From Rhodococcus sp. SBT000017 (GTDB lineage Bacteria; Actinomycetota; Actinomycetes; Mycobacteriales; Mycobacteriaceae): 64,000 nucleotides of DNA. The stretch is from NCBI RefSeq assembly GCF_003688915.1, contig NZ_REFU01000001.1, positions 4,092,001-4,156,000 on the forward strand. The letters are read 5' to 3'. This document shows, piece by piece, positions 23,536 through 32,593 of the stretch (positions within the stretch are counted from its first letter, which is position 1; every line of letters starts with the position of its first letter). A model generated the notes under the pieces. The model was not told the DNA's origin. It saw only the letters and a list, made by a program, of their open reading frames with translations, and made no database searches. The translations under genes and the position numbers were made by a program.

Positions 23536-24906
23536 ATGAGGTCAGCAGTGAAGGTGGTCGTGGCGGCTGCGTTGGTACTGTCCGCGTGTGGCTCTCCAGT
23601 GCAATCCGCCAGCAGCGCAACGGAATCGACACCCCAGGCGGTCGCGGCGGAGGGTACCTCAACGGATGGGATCGTGGGCGATGCGTCCGATCCGGTGAAC
23701 GAGATCGCCGCCGCGGCGATCGACGATCTGCAGTCGTACTGGGCCGAGCAGTTTCCCGCGGTCTACGGCAGCGAATACACGCCCGTCAGTGGCGGTTTCC
23801 ACGCCGTGGTGCCGTCGTCCGGCGAATTGCCGCCGTGCGCATCCTCTGCCGATGACATCGCGGGCAATGCCTTCTATTGTCCAGGTGCGGACGTAGTTGC
23901 CTGGGACAGTGAGGGATTGCGTCCTGATCTCCGACAACGGTTCGGCGACTTCGTGATTCCCGTCGTGATGGCGCACGAGTGGGGGCACGCCATCCAGGCG
24001 CGTGTGAACTTCGAGGGCATGACGGTCACCAGTGAGATCCAGGCGGACTGTTTCGCCGGGGCGTGGGCGGCGCACGCAGTGTCCGACAGCACCGTGTTCG
24101 ATCCGTCCGAGGCCGAACTCGACAGTGCCCTGGCCGGTTTCCTGTATCTACGCGACGAGCCGGGGACCTCGGCCGAAAGCGCGTCGGCGCACGGTAGCGG
24201 CTTCGATCGCGTCAGTTCGTTCCGGACCGGGTTCGACGGCGGCCCGATGGAGTGCAAACCGTACGTCGACGGTTCGCCTCCCGTCCTGCGGTTGCCGTTC
24301 ACCAGCCGGTCCTACGCGGACCGCGGCGGCGACGCTCCGCTGGCGCAGATCATCGACGGCGTTCCGGAAGACTTGGAGGACTACTGGAGTCTGCTCTTTC
24401 CTGAGTTGACCGGCCGGCCGTGGCAGCCGCTGAATCCGGTGGTTGCGTTCGACCCGTCCGACGCTCCCGATTGCGGCGGCCGATCCGCGACCGGCTACGT
24501 GTTGTTCTACTGCGTGCCCGACGGCCACGTGGGGTTCGATGCGGTCGACGCGATGCTGCGGTTCTACGAGCAGGGTGGGGATTTTGCCGTCGCGGCGCTG
24601 ATCGCGACGCAGTACGGGTTGGCGGGGATGGCGCAGGCCGGCATCGATGCCGACGACCAGGATGCGTCCCTGCAGGGCGACTGCTTCGCCGGGAGTTGGG
24701 CCGCGAGCGTACTGCTGCAGAACCGCCCTACCAGTGGGTACACCCTCTCGCCGGGGGATCTCGACGAGGCGATCGCGGCGTTGCTGCTCTTCCGCGGCGA
24801 GGGTGATCAGTCCCGTCAGGGCAGCGGGTTCCTGCGGGTGGAGGCGTTCCGGCACGGAGTGATGGACGGGGCGCAGGCCTGCATCCAGCGTTCCGAGCCA
24901 ACTTAA
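23536..24906 (+). CDS. Lipoprotein with duplicated neutral zinc metallopeptidase-like domain
   Basis: The 456-residue protein starts MRSAVKVVVAAALVLSACGS, a lipoprotein signal with lipobox LSAC. The first half carries HEWGHAIQ (near 140) with downstream EIQADCFAGAW, the zinc-protease site of the putative neutral zinc metallopeptidase family. The second half repeats the layout (ALIATQYGLAGMAQ, then DQDASLQGDCFAGSWAA) but has no HExxH, so it is a degenerate duplicate. Upstream in-frame ATGs at 23470 and 23503 exist, but the signal peptide supports 23536. It should act outside the membrane. Confidence 0.85.
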   Translation: MRSAVKVVVAAALVLSACGSPVQSASSATESTPQAVAAEGTSTDGIVGDASDPVNEIAAAAIDDLQSYWAEQFPAVYGSEYTPVSGGFHAVVPSSGELPPCASSADDIAGNAFYCPGADVVAWDSEGLRPDLRQRFGDFVIPVVMAHEWGHAIQARVNFEGMTVTSEIQADCFAGAWAAHAVSDSTVFDPSEAELDSALAGFLYLRDEPGTSAESASAHGSGFDRVSSFRTGFDGGPMECKPYVDGSPPVLRLPFTSRSYADRGGDAPLAQIIDGVPEDLEDYWSLLFPELTGRPWQPLNPVVAFDPSDAPDCGGRSATGYVLFYCVPDGHVGFDAVDAMLRFYEQGGDFAVAALIATQYGLAGMAQAGIDADDQDASLQGDCFAGSWAASVLLQNRPTSGYTLSPGDLDEAIAALLLFRGEGDQSRQGSGFLRVEAFRHGVMDGAQACIQRSEPT

Positions 24907-24920
24907 AGTCAGGCTGGACT
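24907..24920. promoter_or_regulatory. Candidate TetR operator
   Basis: AGTC at 24907-24910 and GACT at 24917-24920 form an inverted repeat just before the TetR gene. The right half overlaps a possible -35 (TGGACT), 17 bases from a possible -10 (TACTGT) that ends next to the GTG start. Binding here would give autoregulation of the four-gene operon. Confidence 0.35.
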
Positions 24921-24950
24921 GTTTGTTGTTTTGGCGCTACTGTGCGAAGT

Positions 24951-25547
24951 GTGACTACCGACACAGGGCTCGACGACACGGCGCCCACCGAGCGCCGGAC
25001 GCAGGCCGAACGCACCGCGGGCACTCGGGCGAAGCTGCTCGACGCCGCGATCGACTGCCTGGTCGAGCTGGGCTTCGCCAAGACCAGCACCCAGGAGATC
25101 GCGCGGCGTGCCGGTGTCTCTCGCGGAGCGCAGCTGCACCACTTCCCGACCAAGGAATCTCTGCTGACCGCGGCCGTCGAGCACCTCGTCGATCGTCGTC
25201 TCTCGGAAATACTCGAAGCCGAACCCGACCCCGAGCGAGGTCCCGAGATCCTCGCCGACGCATTCTCCGGTCCCCTCTTCCACGCCGCGCTCGAGCTCTG
25301 GGTGGCGGCCCGTACCGACCCGGCGCTGCACGAGGCGATGATCCCCCTGGAGCGACGCGTCGCCGAGGCCATTCAGGGCGGTGCCCAGATCGTCATGGGT
25401 AGCCGGATGTCCCCGGAGTCCATCGAGCTCAGTGTCGAACTAGCCCGCGGACTGGCCGTCTCGGCGCTGTTCCGCAGTCCCGAAGCCGACGCGCAACTGC
25501 GCGGGCGGCTCCTTCCGATCTGGTCCGAAAAGGTGATGGACGCGTGA
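24951..25547 (+). CDS. TetR-family transcriptional regulator
   Basis: The 198-residue protein has an N-terminal helix-turn-helix (GFAKTSTQEIARRAGVSRGAQLHHFPTKESLL, about 38-70) and a helical ligand domain. GTG 24951 (MTTDTG) is chosen over GTG 24942; the transcript may be leaderless. The stop overlaps the monooxygenase start by four bases, so it heads a four-gene operon and probably represses it until a substrate binds. Confidence 0.92.
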   Translation: MTTDTGLDDTAPTERRTQAERTAGTRAKLLDAAIDCLVELGFAKTSTQEIARRAGVSRGAQLHHFPTKESLLTAAVEHLVDRRLSEILEAEPDPERGPEILADAFSGPLFHAALELWVAARTDPALHEAMIPLERRVAEAIQGGAQIVMGSRMSPESIELSVELARGLAVSALFRSPEADAQLRGRLLPIWSEKVMDA

Positions 25548-27052
25548 ACGCAACACTGCCCGAACAACTCGACGTGTTGGTGGTCGGAGCCGGTTTCGCA
25601 GGCCTGGCCGCGGTGGCGAAGATTCTCGCAGCCGACCCGAGCGCCGACGTGACCGTCATCGAACGCGCGTCCGACGTCGGTGGCACGTGGCGAGACAACA
25701 CCTACCCGGGGTGTGCGTGCGATGTGCCGACCTCGCTGTACTCGTTCTCGTTCGCCCCGAGTCCCAAGTGGAGCCACACCTTCGCGCGCCAGCCGGAGCT
25801 GTTCGACTACCTGCGTTCGGTGGTGGATCGCCTGGACTTGAAGAATCGCATCGTCACGAACTGTGAACTTCGGTCCGCCACCTGGGACGAGGTGAGCAAG
25901 CGATGGTCGGTGCAGACGTCGCAGGGGTCGGCGAGCGTCCGGGTGCTGGTCGCTGCCACCGGGGCGCTGTCCACTCCGAAGATCCCGGACGTCCCCGGCA
26001 TCGACTCGTTCACCGGCACGGTGTTCCACTCCGCCACCTGGAATCACGAGCACGACCTCACCGGAGAGCGGGTCGCCGTGATCGGCACCGGGGCCTCGGC
26101 GGTGCAGTTCGTCCCCGAGATCGTCGACCGCGCCGAGCGGCTCACCGTCTTCCAGCGCACTCCCGCATGGGTGATTCCGCGCCTGGACCGCACCATCGGC
26201 CGCCTCGAGCGCACGCTCTACGAGCGGATCCCGTTGGCACACCGCGCGGTTCGCGGTGTCATCTACGGCTACCGCGAGGCCTACGTGACCGTGCTGGCGG
26301 ACAACCCGTGGATGCTTCCCGCGGTGAAGATGTTCGCGAAGTCGAATCTGAAGCGTCAGGTCAAGAACCCAGTGAAGCGTGCGTCGCTGACTCCTGACTA
26401 CGCACCGGGCTGCAAAAGGCTTCTGCTGTCCAACGATTGGCTGCCGACACTCGACCGGTCGGACGTCGATCTCGTGACGTCGGGGCTGACGTCGGTCACC
26501 GAGAACGGCGTTGTCGACGCCTCGGGCCGCAACCACGAGGTGGACACGATCATCTTCGCGACGGGGTTCACCCCCACCGAGCCACCCGTGTCGCATCTGT
26601 TGCGCGGCAACGACGGTCGGACGCTCGCGGAGCATTGGGGCGGCAGCCCGCAGGCGCATCTCGGGACCACTGTCGCCGGCTTCCCGAACCTGTTCCTGAT
26701 GTACGGCCCCAACACCAACCTCGGGCACAGTTCCATCGTCTACATGCTCGAGTCGCAGGCCAACTACGTGGTATCCGCGCTGAACGAGATGAAGGATCGC
26801 AGGGTCGCGGCCGTCGAGGTCAACGAATCCGCTCAGCGGCAGCACAATTCGTGGGTAGATTCCGAGCTCGACGGCACCGTCTGGAATGCCGGCGGCTGCT
26901 CGAGTTGGTACCTCGACGCCAACGGCCGCAACTCCACGATGTGGCCCACCTACACATTCCGGTTCCGCAACAAGACGCGCGAGTTCGACGTCGCGAACTA
27001 TCGGCTCGCGTCCGACACTCTCGAATCAGACCACGAGGTGGTATCAGCATGA
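25544..27052 (+). CDS. Flavin-containing (Baeyer-Villiger type) monooxygenase
   Basis: The 502-residue enzyme has an N-terminal FAD motif VVGAGFAGLAA, an NADPH motif VIGTGASAVQ near 182, and between them FTGTVFHSATW near 160, a match to the Baeyer-Villiger FxGxxxHxxxW fingerprint. It also has the family segments DVGGTWRDNTYPGCACDVPT and YGPNTNLGHSS. It should insert oxygen into ketones to give esters or lactones, or oxidise heteroatoms, using NADPH and O2. The GTG start overlaps the TetR stop (GTGA) and the stop overlaps the next gene (ATGA). Confidence 0.93.
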   Translation: MNATLPEQLDVLVVGAGFAGLAAVAKILAADPSADVTVIERASDVGGTWRDNTYPGCACDVPTSLYSFSFAPSPKWSHTFARQPELFDYLRSVVDRLDLKNRIVTNCELRSATWDEVSKRWSVQTSQGSASVRVLVAATGALSTPKIPDVPGIDSFTGTVFHSATWNHEHDLTGERVAVIGTGASAVQFVPEIVDRAERLTVFQRTPAWVIPRLDRTIGRLERTLYERIPLAHRAVRGVIYGYREAYVTVLADNPWMLPAVKMFAKSNLKRQVKNPVKRASLTPDYAPGCKRLLLSNDWLPTLDRSDVDLVTSGLTSVTENGVVDASGRNHEVDTIIFATGFTPTEPPVSHLLRGNDGRTLAEHWGGSPQAHLGTTVAGFPNLFLMYGPNTNLGHSSIVYMLESQANYVVSALNEMKDRRVAAVEVNESAQRQHNSWVDSELDGTVWNAGGCSSWYLDANGRNSTMWPTYTFRFRNKTREFDVANYRLASDTLESDHEVVSA

Positions 27053-28740
27053 GCGACTACGACGTATTGATCATCGGCTCCGGTTTCGGCGGCAGCGTTG
27101 CCGCATTGCGGGCCGTCGAGAAGGGCTACCGGGTGGCGGTTCTCGAGTCCGGCCGCCGATTCGAGGACGACGAGCTGCCGAAGACCAGCTGGCGTCTGCG
27201 CAAGTACCTGTGGGCTCCGGCGCTGGGTTGCTATGGGGTGCAACGTATTCACCTGCTTCCCGATGTGCTGGTGATGGCCGGCGCTGGCGTCGGCGGAGGT
27301 TCGCTGAACTATGCGAACACGCTGTACCAGCCCCCGGCCAAGTTCTTCGAGGACCCGCAGTGGCGCTCGATCACCGATTGGCAGCGCGAGCTGAATCCGT
27401 ACTACGACCAGGCCCGCCGAATGCTCGGCGTCGAGACCAACCCGACCATCACTGCCTCGGACAAGGTGATGAAAGAGGTGGCCGAGGACATGGGTGTGGG
27501 GGACACATTCACCTCGACCCCGGTTGGCGTCTACTTCGGCGATCGCGGCCGCACTGCGCCCGACCCGTTCTTCGGCGGTGCCGGCCCCGAGCGGACCGGC
27601 TGCACCGAATGCGGAGCCTGCATGACCGGCTGCCGCGTCGGCGCGAAGAACACCCTCGTCAAGAACTACCTGTACCTCGCCGAACACGCTGGCGCGCATG
27701 TTCTTCCGTTGACCACCGTGGTGGACGTGCGCCCGAACGGCGCAGGCTACGACGTGGTGACGCGTCGGACGGGCGGGAAGCTGCGTCGCAAGGAGAAGAC
27801 GATCACCGCCGATCAGGTGATCTTCTCGGCCGGCACCTACGGCACCCAGAAGCTGATGCTCGCGGCCAAGGAGAAGGGCTCGCTGCCGCGGCTGTCCGAG
27901 CGGATCGGTTCGCTCGTGCGCACCAACTCCGAGGCCGTGCTCGCGGCGACCGCCCGCGGCCGTGAGGTCGACTACCACGAGGGCGTGGCGATCACGTCGT
28001 CGTTCCATCCGGACGATCACACGCACATCGAGCCGGTGCGATACGGCAAGGGCAGCAACGCCATCGGCCTGTTGCAGACCGTGCTCAGCGACGGCGGCGG
28101 CAAGATGCCGCGCATCCTCAAGACCCTCGGCGTCGCGCTGCGTCATCCCGGCGCTGCGGCGCGGAGCCTGTCGGTGCATCGCTGGTCGGAGCGCACCGTC
28201 ATCGCATTGGTGATGCAGACCGACGACAACTCGCTCGAGCTCGGATCGAAGAAGGGACCGTTCGGGCGTCGCCTCACCAGCAGGCCCGGCGCGGGTGATC
28301 CACCGCCGCAGTGGATTCCGCAGGGTCACGAAGCCATTCGTCTGCTCGCGGACAAGATCGGCGGCGACCCGGGCGGATCGATCGCCGAGATCGTCAACAT
28401 TCCGATGACCGCGCACTTCCTCGGTGGCTGCGCGATCGGCGACTCGCCGGAGACCGGCGTGATCGACGGGTACCAGCGCGTGTACGGCTACGAGGGACTG
28501 CACGTGCTCGACGGCTCTGCCGTCAGTGCCAACCTCGGTGTCAATCCGTCCTTGACGATCACGGCCCAGGCCGAGCGGGCAATGGCGTTGTGGCCCAACA
28601 AGGGTGACCCCGATCGGCGACCCGCGGTGGGCTCGGAGTATCAGGAGATCACTCCTACTCAGCCGGTGCACCCGGTGGTGCCGGTGTCGGCCCCGGGTGC
28701 CCTGCGGCTCCCTCTGACCGTGGTGGGGAGGGATTCCTGA
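27049..28740 (+). CDS. GMC-type FAD oxidoreductase, cholesterol-oxidase-like
   Basis: The 563-residue protein starts MSDYDVLIIGSGFGGSVAALRA, the FAD Rossmann motif, and carries the GMC segment MAGAGVGGGSLNYANT and the C-terminal HFLGGCAIG and GVNPSLTITAQAERA. This architecture matches the cytosolic cholesterol oxidase/ChoD-like and GMC alcohol dehydrogenase group. A Cys-rich loop TGCTECGACMTGCRVGAKNT near 185-205 is typical of this subgroup. It should oxidise a hydroxyl of a sterol or other bulky alcohol. It overlaps both neighbours by 1-4 bases. Confidence 0.92.
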   Translation: MSDYDVLIIGSGFGGSVAALRAVEKGYRVAVLESGRRFEDDELPKTSWRLRKYLWAPALGCYGVQRIHLLPDVLVMAGAGVGGGSLNYANTLYQPPAKFFEDPQWRSITDWQRELNPYYDQARRMLGVETNPTITASDKVMKEVAEDMGVGDTFTSTPVGVYFGDRGRTAPDPFFGGAGPERTGCTECGACMTGCRVGAKNTLVKNYLYLAEHAGAHVLPLTTVVDVRPNGAGYDVVTRRTGGKLRRKEKTITADQVIFSAGTYGTQKLMLAAKEKGSLPRLSERIGSLVRTNSEAVLAATARGREVDYHEGVAITSSFHPDDHTHIEPVRYGKGSNAIGLLQTVLSDGGGKMPRILKTLGVALRHPGAAARSLSVHRWSERTVIALVMQTDDNSLELGSKKGPFGRRLTSRPGAGDPPPQWIPQGHEAIRLLADKIGGDPGGSIAEIVNIPMTAHFLGGCAIGDSPETGVIDGYQRVYGYEGLHVLDGSAVSANLGVNPSLTITAQAERAMALWPNKGDPDRRPAVGSEYQEITPTQPVHPVVPVSAPGALRLPLTVVGRDS

Positions 28741-29375
28741 TGTGGAGTGTCACCGAATCCGAGACCGAGCGCACCGACTGGCCGGTCAGCCCGGCAGCGC
28801 CGTGGCCGGCGAATGTCCGTGCCACGATCTGGTGGCATCGGGCCCGCTCGTCGGATTTCGCGCCGGCCGGTGCCAAGACGCTGCCGATCACGATGTGCAT
28901 GGTCGTCGACTACACCACCTCACCGGTCGGCCCGTACCGCGAAATACTGGCGAGCCCGGCGCTGCGCCGGGACGTCGGACGCGTGCCTCGCATGGCGGTG
29001 CCGTTCATCGCCGTCGATTCCGCGACGTCGGTGCACGGTGGCCGGACCAACTGGCACCTGCCCAAGGTGTTGGCCGAATTCGAGGGTGACGTGCTGGGCG
29101 AGGCCGGGGCGAACGGCGACGAATGGTCGGTGCGAACGACGTCTCGCGCCGTGGGACCGCAGTTCCCGATGCTCGGCTCCCTCGGTTTCGCCCAGCCGGT
29201 GTCCGGCGGCTCGGCCGTGGCCACCGCGAGTCTGAAGGGCAAGGCCAGGGTGGCCCGCGTCGAGGTGGACGCCAAGGGGCCGACGCTCAGTCGCTGGATG
29301 CCGTCGGGCACGTATTTGGGGTTGCAGATCGTGTCGGGGTCGATGCGGACGGGTGAAGCGCGCCTGGTCGGATAG
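28740..29375 (+). CDS. Acetoacetate decarboxylase-family protein
   Basis: The 211-residue protein resembles the acetoacetate decarboxylase-like fold, with VDYTTSPVGPYREIL near the N-terminus, FIAVDSATSVHGGRTNWHLPKVLAEFEG in the middle, and a beta-rich C-terminus. The catalytic Lys of true decarboxylases cannot be assigned with certainty; LPKVLAEF is the nearest candidate. The ATG shares a base with the preceding stop. Last gene of the TetR-BVMO-GMC operon; it probably handles an oxidised ketone or keto-acid. Confidence 0.78.
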   Translation: MWSVTESETERTDWPVSPAAPWPANVRATIWWHRARSSDFAPAGAKTLPITMCMVVDYTTSPVGPYREILASPALRRDVGRVPRMAVPFIAVDSATSVHGGRTNWHLPKVLAEFEGDVLGEAGANGDEWSVRTTSRAVGPQFPMLGSLGFAQPVSGGSAVATASLKGKARVARVEVDAKGPTLSRWMPSGTYLGLQIVSGSMRTGEARLVG

Positions 29376-29391
29376 CCACGAGCCGCTTTTC

Positions 29392-29419
29392 TTGACTTAG
29401 TCCAGATTAGGGGCATACT
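29392..29419 (+). promoter_or_regulatory. furA/katA promoter with probable Fur box
   Basis: TTGACT (29392-29397) and CATACT (29414-29419) are separated by 16 bases. The sequence between and around (TTAGTCCAGATTAGGGGCA) resembles, from memory, the AT-rich FurA-binding site in the mycobacterial furA promoter. It lies 8 bases before the old furA start and 237 bases before katA. Confidence 0.6.
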
Positions 29420-29426
29420 GGAGCGC

Positions 29427-29564
29427 ATGCAGCTCTGAATGCGGTCACAGCCCGACCGCATTCGGACGCCGACGACATCGCGGACAGCCCACGGATTTGT
29501 CGTCGACGAAGACGGGATCGTGTTCTGGGGTTTGTGCGACGGCTGCATGAGGCATTCCGTCTGA
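29427..29564 (+). pseudogene. furA: furA remnant upstream of catalase
   Basis: Only about 140 bases remain of a gene normally near 450. The C-terminus is recognisable: the frame ending at the TGA 29562-29564 reads AHGFVVDEDGIVFWGLCDGC, matching the FurA tail with its last CxxC. Before it, another frame reads RPHSDADDIA (about 29453-29485), like the HPHADxE region of FurA helices. The DNA-binding domain and the His-rich metal sites are missing and an in-frame stop follows the third codon from 29427. A 41-codon ORF (29439-29564) could still be translated but cannot be a regulator. Confidence 0.75.
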
Positions 29565-29655
29565 CATTGCGGTCCAGCGTACGGCCGCTCGGTTTCACAG
29601 ATCTTTCGGAGAGCAGCCCTCTTCGAACTCGATTCAGCCCTTCAGGAGGCTTCGT

Positions 29656-31188
29656 ATGACCAAGCCGATCACCAACAAGCCGACCACCAGCAACTCGGGA
29701 ATCCCCGTCCCCAGCGACGACCAGTCGCTGACCGCCGGAACGCAGGGACCGATTCTTCTGCACGACCACTACCTCATCGAGAAGATGGCGCAGTTCAACC
29801 GGGAGCGGGTCCCGGAGCGCGTCGTGCACGCCAAGGGCGCAGGCGCGTTCGGTGAACTCGAGATCACCGGAGACATCAGCAAGTACACCAAGGCGAAGGC
29901 GTTGCAGCCCGGTGCCAAGACCGAGATGCTGGCGCGCTTCTCCACCGTCGCGGGCGAGCAGGGTAGCCCCGACACCTGGCGCGACCCGCGCGGCTTCTCG
30001 CTGAAGTTCTACACCGAGGAAGGCAACTGGGACCTCGTCGGCAACAACACCCCGATCTTCTTCGTCAAGGACCCGATCAAGTTCCAGGACTTCATCCGTA
30101 GCCAGAAGCGCATGCCCGACTCTGGCCTGCGCGACAACAACATGCAGTGGGACTTCTGGACCCTCTCGCCCGAGTCGGCACACCAGGTGACGTGGCTCAT
30201 GGGTGACCGCGGAATCCCCAAGTCGTTCCGTCACATGGACGGATTCGGTTCGCACACGTACCAGCTCATCGCCGAGGACGGCACGAAGACCTGGGTGAAG
30301 TTCCACTTCAAGACCGACCAGGGCATCGACTACCTGACGCAGGACAAGGCCGACGAGGTCGCGGGCACGTCCCCCGATCACCACCGTCAGGACCTCTTCG
30401 GGTCCATCAAGAACGGCGACTTTCCCAGCTGGACCCTCAAGGTGCAGCTCATGCCCTACGACGAGGCCGAGAACTACAAGTACAACCCGTTCGACCTCAC
30501 CAAGGTCTGGTCGCAGAAGGACTACCCGCTGATCGAGGTCGGCAAGATGACCTTGAACCGCAACCCGGAGAACTTCTTCGCTCAGATCGAGCAGAGCTCG
30601 TTCGAGCCGTCCAACACCGTGCCCGGCATCGGTTTCAGCCCCGACAAGATGCTGCTCGGCCGCGTCTTTTCCTACGCCGACGCCCACCGGTACCGCATCG
30701 GAGCCAACTACGCGCAGCTGCCGGTCAACGCGCCGAAGTCGCCGGTCAACTCGTACTCCAAGGACGGGTCCATGCGGTACTCGTTCAATTCTCCGGAAAC
30801 GCCCGTGTACGCACCCAACTCGTTCGGCGGCCCGTCAGCGGACACGAACAAGTACGGCGACGACGGAGCGTGGGACTTCGAGCCACGGTTCGTACGCACC
30901 GGGTATGTCGAGCACCCAGAAGACGGCGACTTCGTCCAGGCTGGAGCCCTGGTCCGTGAGGTCATGGACGACGCGCAGCGTGAGCGTCTCGTCGGAAACA
31001 TCGTCGGACACGTCCTCAACGGCGTGAGTGAGCCGGTCCTGAGCCGGGTGTTCGAGTACTGGACCAACGTCGATGCCGAGCTCGGCAAGAAGGTCGAGGA
31101 AGGCGTTCGGTCGCAGCAGGACGAGACCGCACCGACCACCGGTGCAGGAGCGATCGACGATCCTTCCGACGAGGCCGCGAAGGTCTGA
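29656..31188 (+). CDS. katA: Monofunctional haem catalase
   Basis: Catalase dismutates hydrogen peroxide in the cytosol. The 510-residue protein is of small-subunit clade type. Catalytic His is in [12 protein letters not shown] near 57, Asn in [12 protein letters not shown] near 131, and the proximal haem-ligand Tyr in [14 protein letters not shown] near 338. The ATG follows AGGAGG. It sits behind the decayed furA and its promoter, and Dps follows on the same strand, giving a peroxide and iron defence group. Confidence 0.96.
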   Translation: MTKPITNKPTTSNSGIPVPSDDQSLTAGTQGPILLHDHYLIEKMAQFNRERVPERVVHAKGAGAFGELEITGDISKYTKAKALQPGAKTEMLARFSTVAGEQGSPDTWRDPRGFSLKFYTEEGNWDLVGNNTPIFFVKDPIKFQDFIRSQKRMPDSGLRDNNMQWDFWTLSPESAHQVTWLMGDRGIPKSFRHMDGFGSHTYQLIAEDGTKTWVKFHFKTDQGIDYLTQDKADEVAGTSPDHHRQDLFGSIKNGDFPSWTLKVQLMPYDEAENYKYNPFDLTKVWSQKDYPLIEVGKMTLNRNPENFFAQIEQSSFEPSNTVPGIGFSPDKMLLGRVFSYADAHRYRIGANYAQLPVNAPKSPVNSYSKDGSMRYSFNSPETPVYAPNSFGGPSADTNKYGDDGAWDFEPRFVRTGYVEHPEDGDFVQAGALVREVMDDAQRERLVGNIVGHVLNGVSEPVLSRVFEYWTNVDAELGKKVEEGVRSQQDETAPTTGAGAIDDPSDEAAKV

Positions 31189-31332
31189 TCCGATCGATCC
31201 TGGGATCGGCGTCACAGCGAAGATGGCGTCGATCCGGAACAACGCGTGGCTACATGCCGTTGTGTAGTACAGACGGAAGAACAATAATGGTGTGCGATGC
31301 ATACCGTCGTCCAACGGCAGGGAGGCCACATC

Positions 31333-31806
31333 ATGACGAACCCCATCACCAGCACCCTCGACGCAGGCCAGCAGAAGATCGCGGGCGACGCGCTTCAGGG
31401 AACCGTGGTCGATCTCATCGACCTCTCGCTCATCGCGAAGCAGGCCCACTGGAACGTGATCGGTAAGAACTTCCGCTCCGTGCACCTCGAGCTCGACGAA
31501 TTGGTCACGGCCGCCCGCGAATTCACCGATCAGGCAGCAGAGCGCGCGACGGCCATCGGCGTCAGCCCCGACGGCCGCGCAGCCACCGTCTCCTCGACCG
31601 CGGGCACCAAGGGCTTCGGAGCCGGTTGGACTCAGGACAGCGAGGTCGTACCGGCAGTCGTCGACAACATTGCTGCCGTCGTCGAGCGACTGCGTGGACG
31701 TATCGCCGACACGGGAGAGGCCGATCCGGTCACTCAGGACCTGCTCATCGCCATCACGGCGCGACTCGAGCAGCTGCACTGGATGTGGCAGGCGCAGGCC
31801 AGCTAG
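31333..31806 (+). CDS. dps: Dps-family DNA-binding ferritin-like protein
   Basis: The 157-residue protein has the Dps ferroxidase signature AKQAHWNVIGKNFRSVHLELDEL (His and Trp near 37-38, Asp/Glu near 52-56). Dps dodecamers oxidise Fe(II) with peroxide, store iron and protect DNA. ATG 31333 follows GGGAGG. It lies 144 bp after katA, with its own AT-rich upstream region (AGAACAATAATGG), so separate transcription is likely. Confidence 0.94.
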   Translation: MTNPITSTLDAGQQKIAGDALQGTVVDLIDLSLIAKQAHWNVIGKNFRSVHLELDELVTAAREFTDQAAERATAIGVSPDGRAATVSSTAGTKGFGAGWTQDSEVVPAVVDNIAAVVERLRGRIADTGEADPVTQDLLIAITARLEQLHWMWQAQAS

Positions 31807-31823
31807 TTCCGTTCACGCACGAC

Positions 31824-31859
31824 GGGCCCCTCGCGCACAGCGGGGGGCCTGCTGTTTTT
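31824..31859 (+). terminator. Rho-independent terminator after dps
   Basis: GGCCCC at 31825-31830 pairs with GGGGCC at 31844-31849, with an inner CGC/GCG pairing, followed by CTGCTGTTTTT. It has a real T tract, unusual among the hairpins in this window. Confidence 0.85.
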
Positions 31860-31903
31860 CGAATCGACTGTTTGCCTGTATCGACCATGGGTATCCGACG
31901 GTC

Positions 31904-32593
31904 ATGCCTGTGAGTGTTCCGACCGTCGACGCTGTTCTGTTCGACATCGACGGCACGCTCGTCGATTCCAATTTCGTTCACGTATCCGCGTGGTCCCGTG
32001 CGTTTCGCGATGCCGGCCGAGAAGTCTCGGCCTGGCGCATCCACCGTTGTATCGGGATGGATGGGTCGAAGTTGCTCGAGTTCCTCGTCGGGTCACCCGA
32101 CAGCGCGCTGGCCGCGGAGGCGAAGAAGCTGCACGGTGAAAATTACGCCGCAGCATCCGCGGATCTGGAAGTGTTGCCTGGTGCGCGGGAACTCCTGGCA
32201 GACATGGAGTCTCGTGGAATCAACGTGGTTCTGGCCACATCTGCGCCCGAAGGTGAACTGTCGACTCTGCGTGATCTGCTCGACGTGGAGGATTCTGTTG
32301 CGGTCGTGACGTCCGGCGACGACGCCGACGTCGCCAAGCCCGAGCCCGACATCATCGCGGTCGCGCTCGAGCGCGCCGGAGTCGAGGCAACGCGCGCGGT
32401 GATGGTCGGCGACAGTGTGTGGGATATCGAGGCCGCCGGGCGCGCCGGAGTACGCGCCATCGGCGTGTTGAGCGGAGGTATCTCGCGCGCCGAGTTGCTC
32501 GACGCGGGTGCGGTAGCGGTGTTCGAGGACCCGGCCGATCTGCTGGCGAACATCGAGAACAGCCCAATTTTCGCCGGAAAGGCAAGTGCTTGA
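31904..32593 (+). CDS. HAD-superfamily hydrolase
   Basis: The 229-residue protein has the HAD motif I DIDGTLV (Asp14, Asp16), motif II ATSAPEG near 110, Lys in AKPEPD and motif III VMVGDSVWDIEAA. A cap domain between residues 20 and 80 is of the phosphoglycolate phosphatase/beta-phosphoglucomutase type. It dephosphorylates a small phosphate ester or isomerises a sugar phosphate. The stop overlaps the TTG start of the GH15 gene, which hints at a sugar-phosphate substrate. Confidence 0.9.
   Translation: MPVSVPTVDAVLFDIDGTLVDSNFVHVSAWSRAFRDAGREVSAWRIHRCIGMDGSKLLEFLVGSPDSALAAEAKKLHGENYAAASADLEVLPGARELLADMESRGINVVLATSAPEGELSTLRDLLDVEDSVAVVTSGDDADVAKPEPDIIAVALERAGVEATRAVMVGDSVWDIEAAGRAGVRAIGVLSGGISRAELLDAGAVAVFEDPADLLANIENSPIFAGKASA

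Noticed and set aside
26998..28671. A 557-codon minus-strand frame
   Set aside because: Antisense to the GMC oxidoreductase with no recognisable motif.
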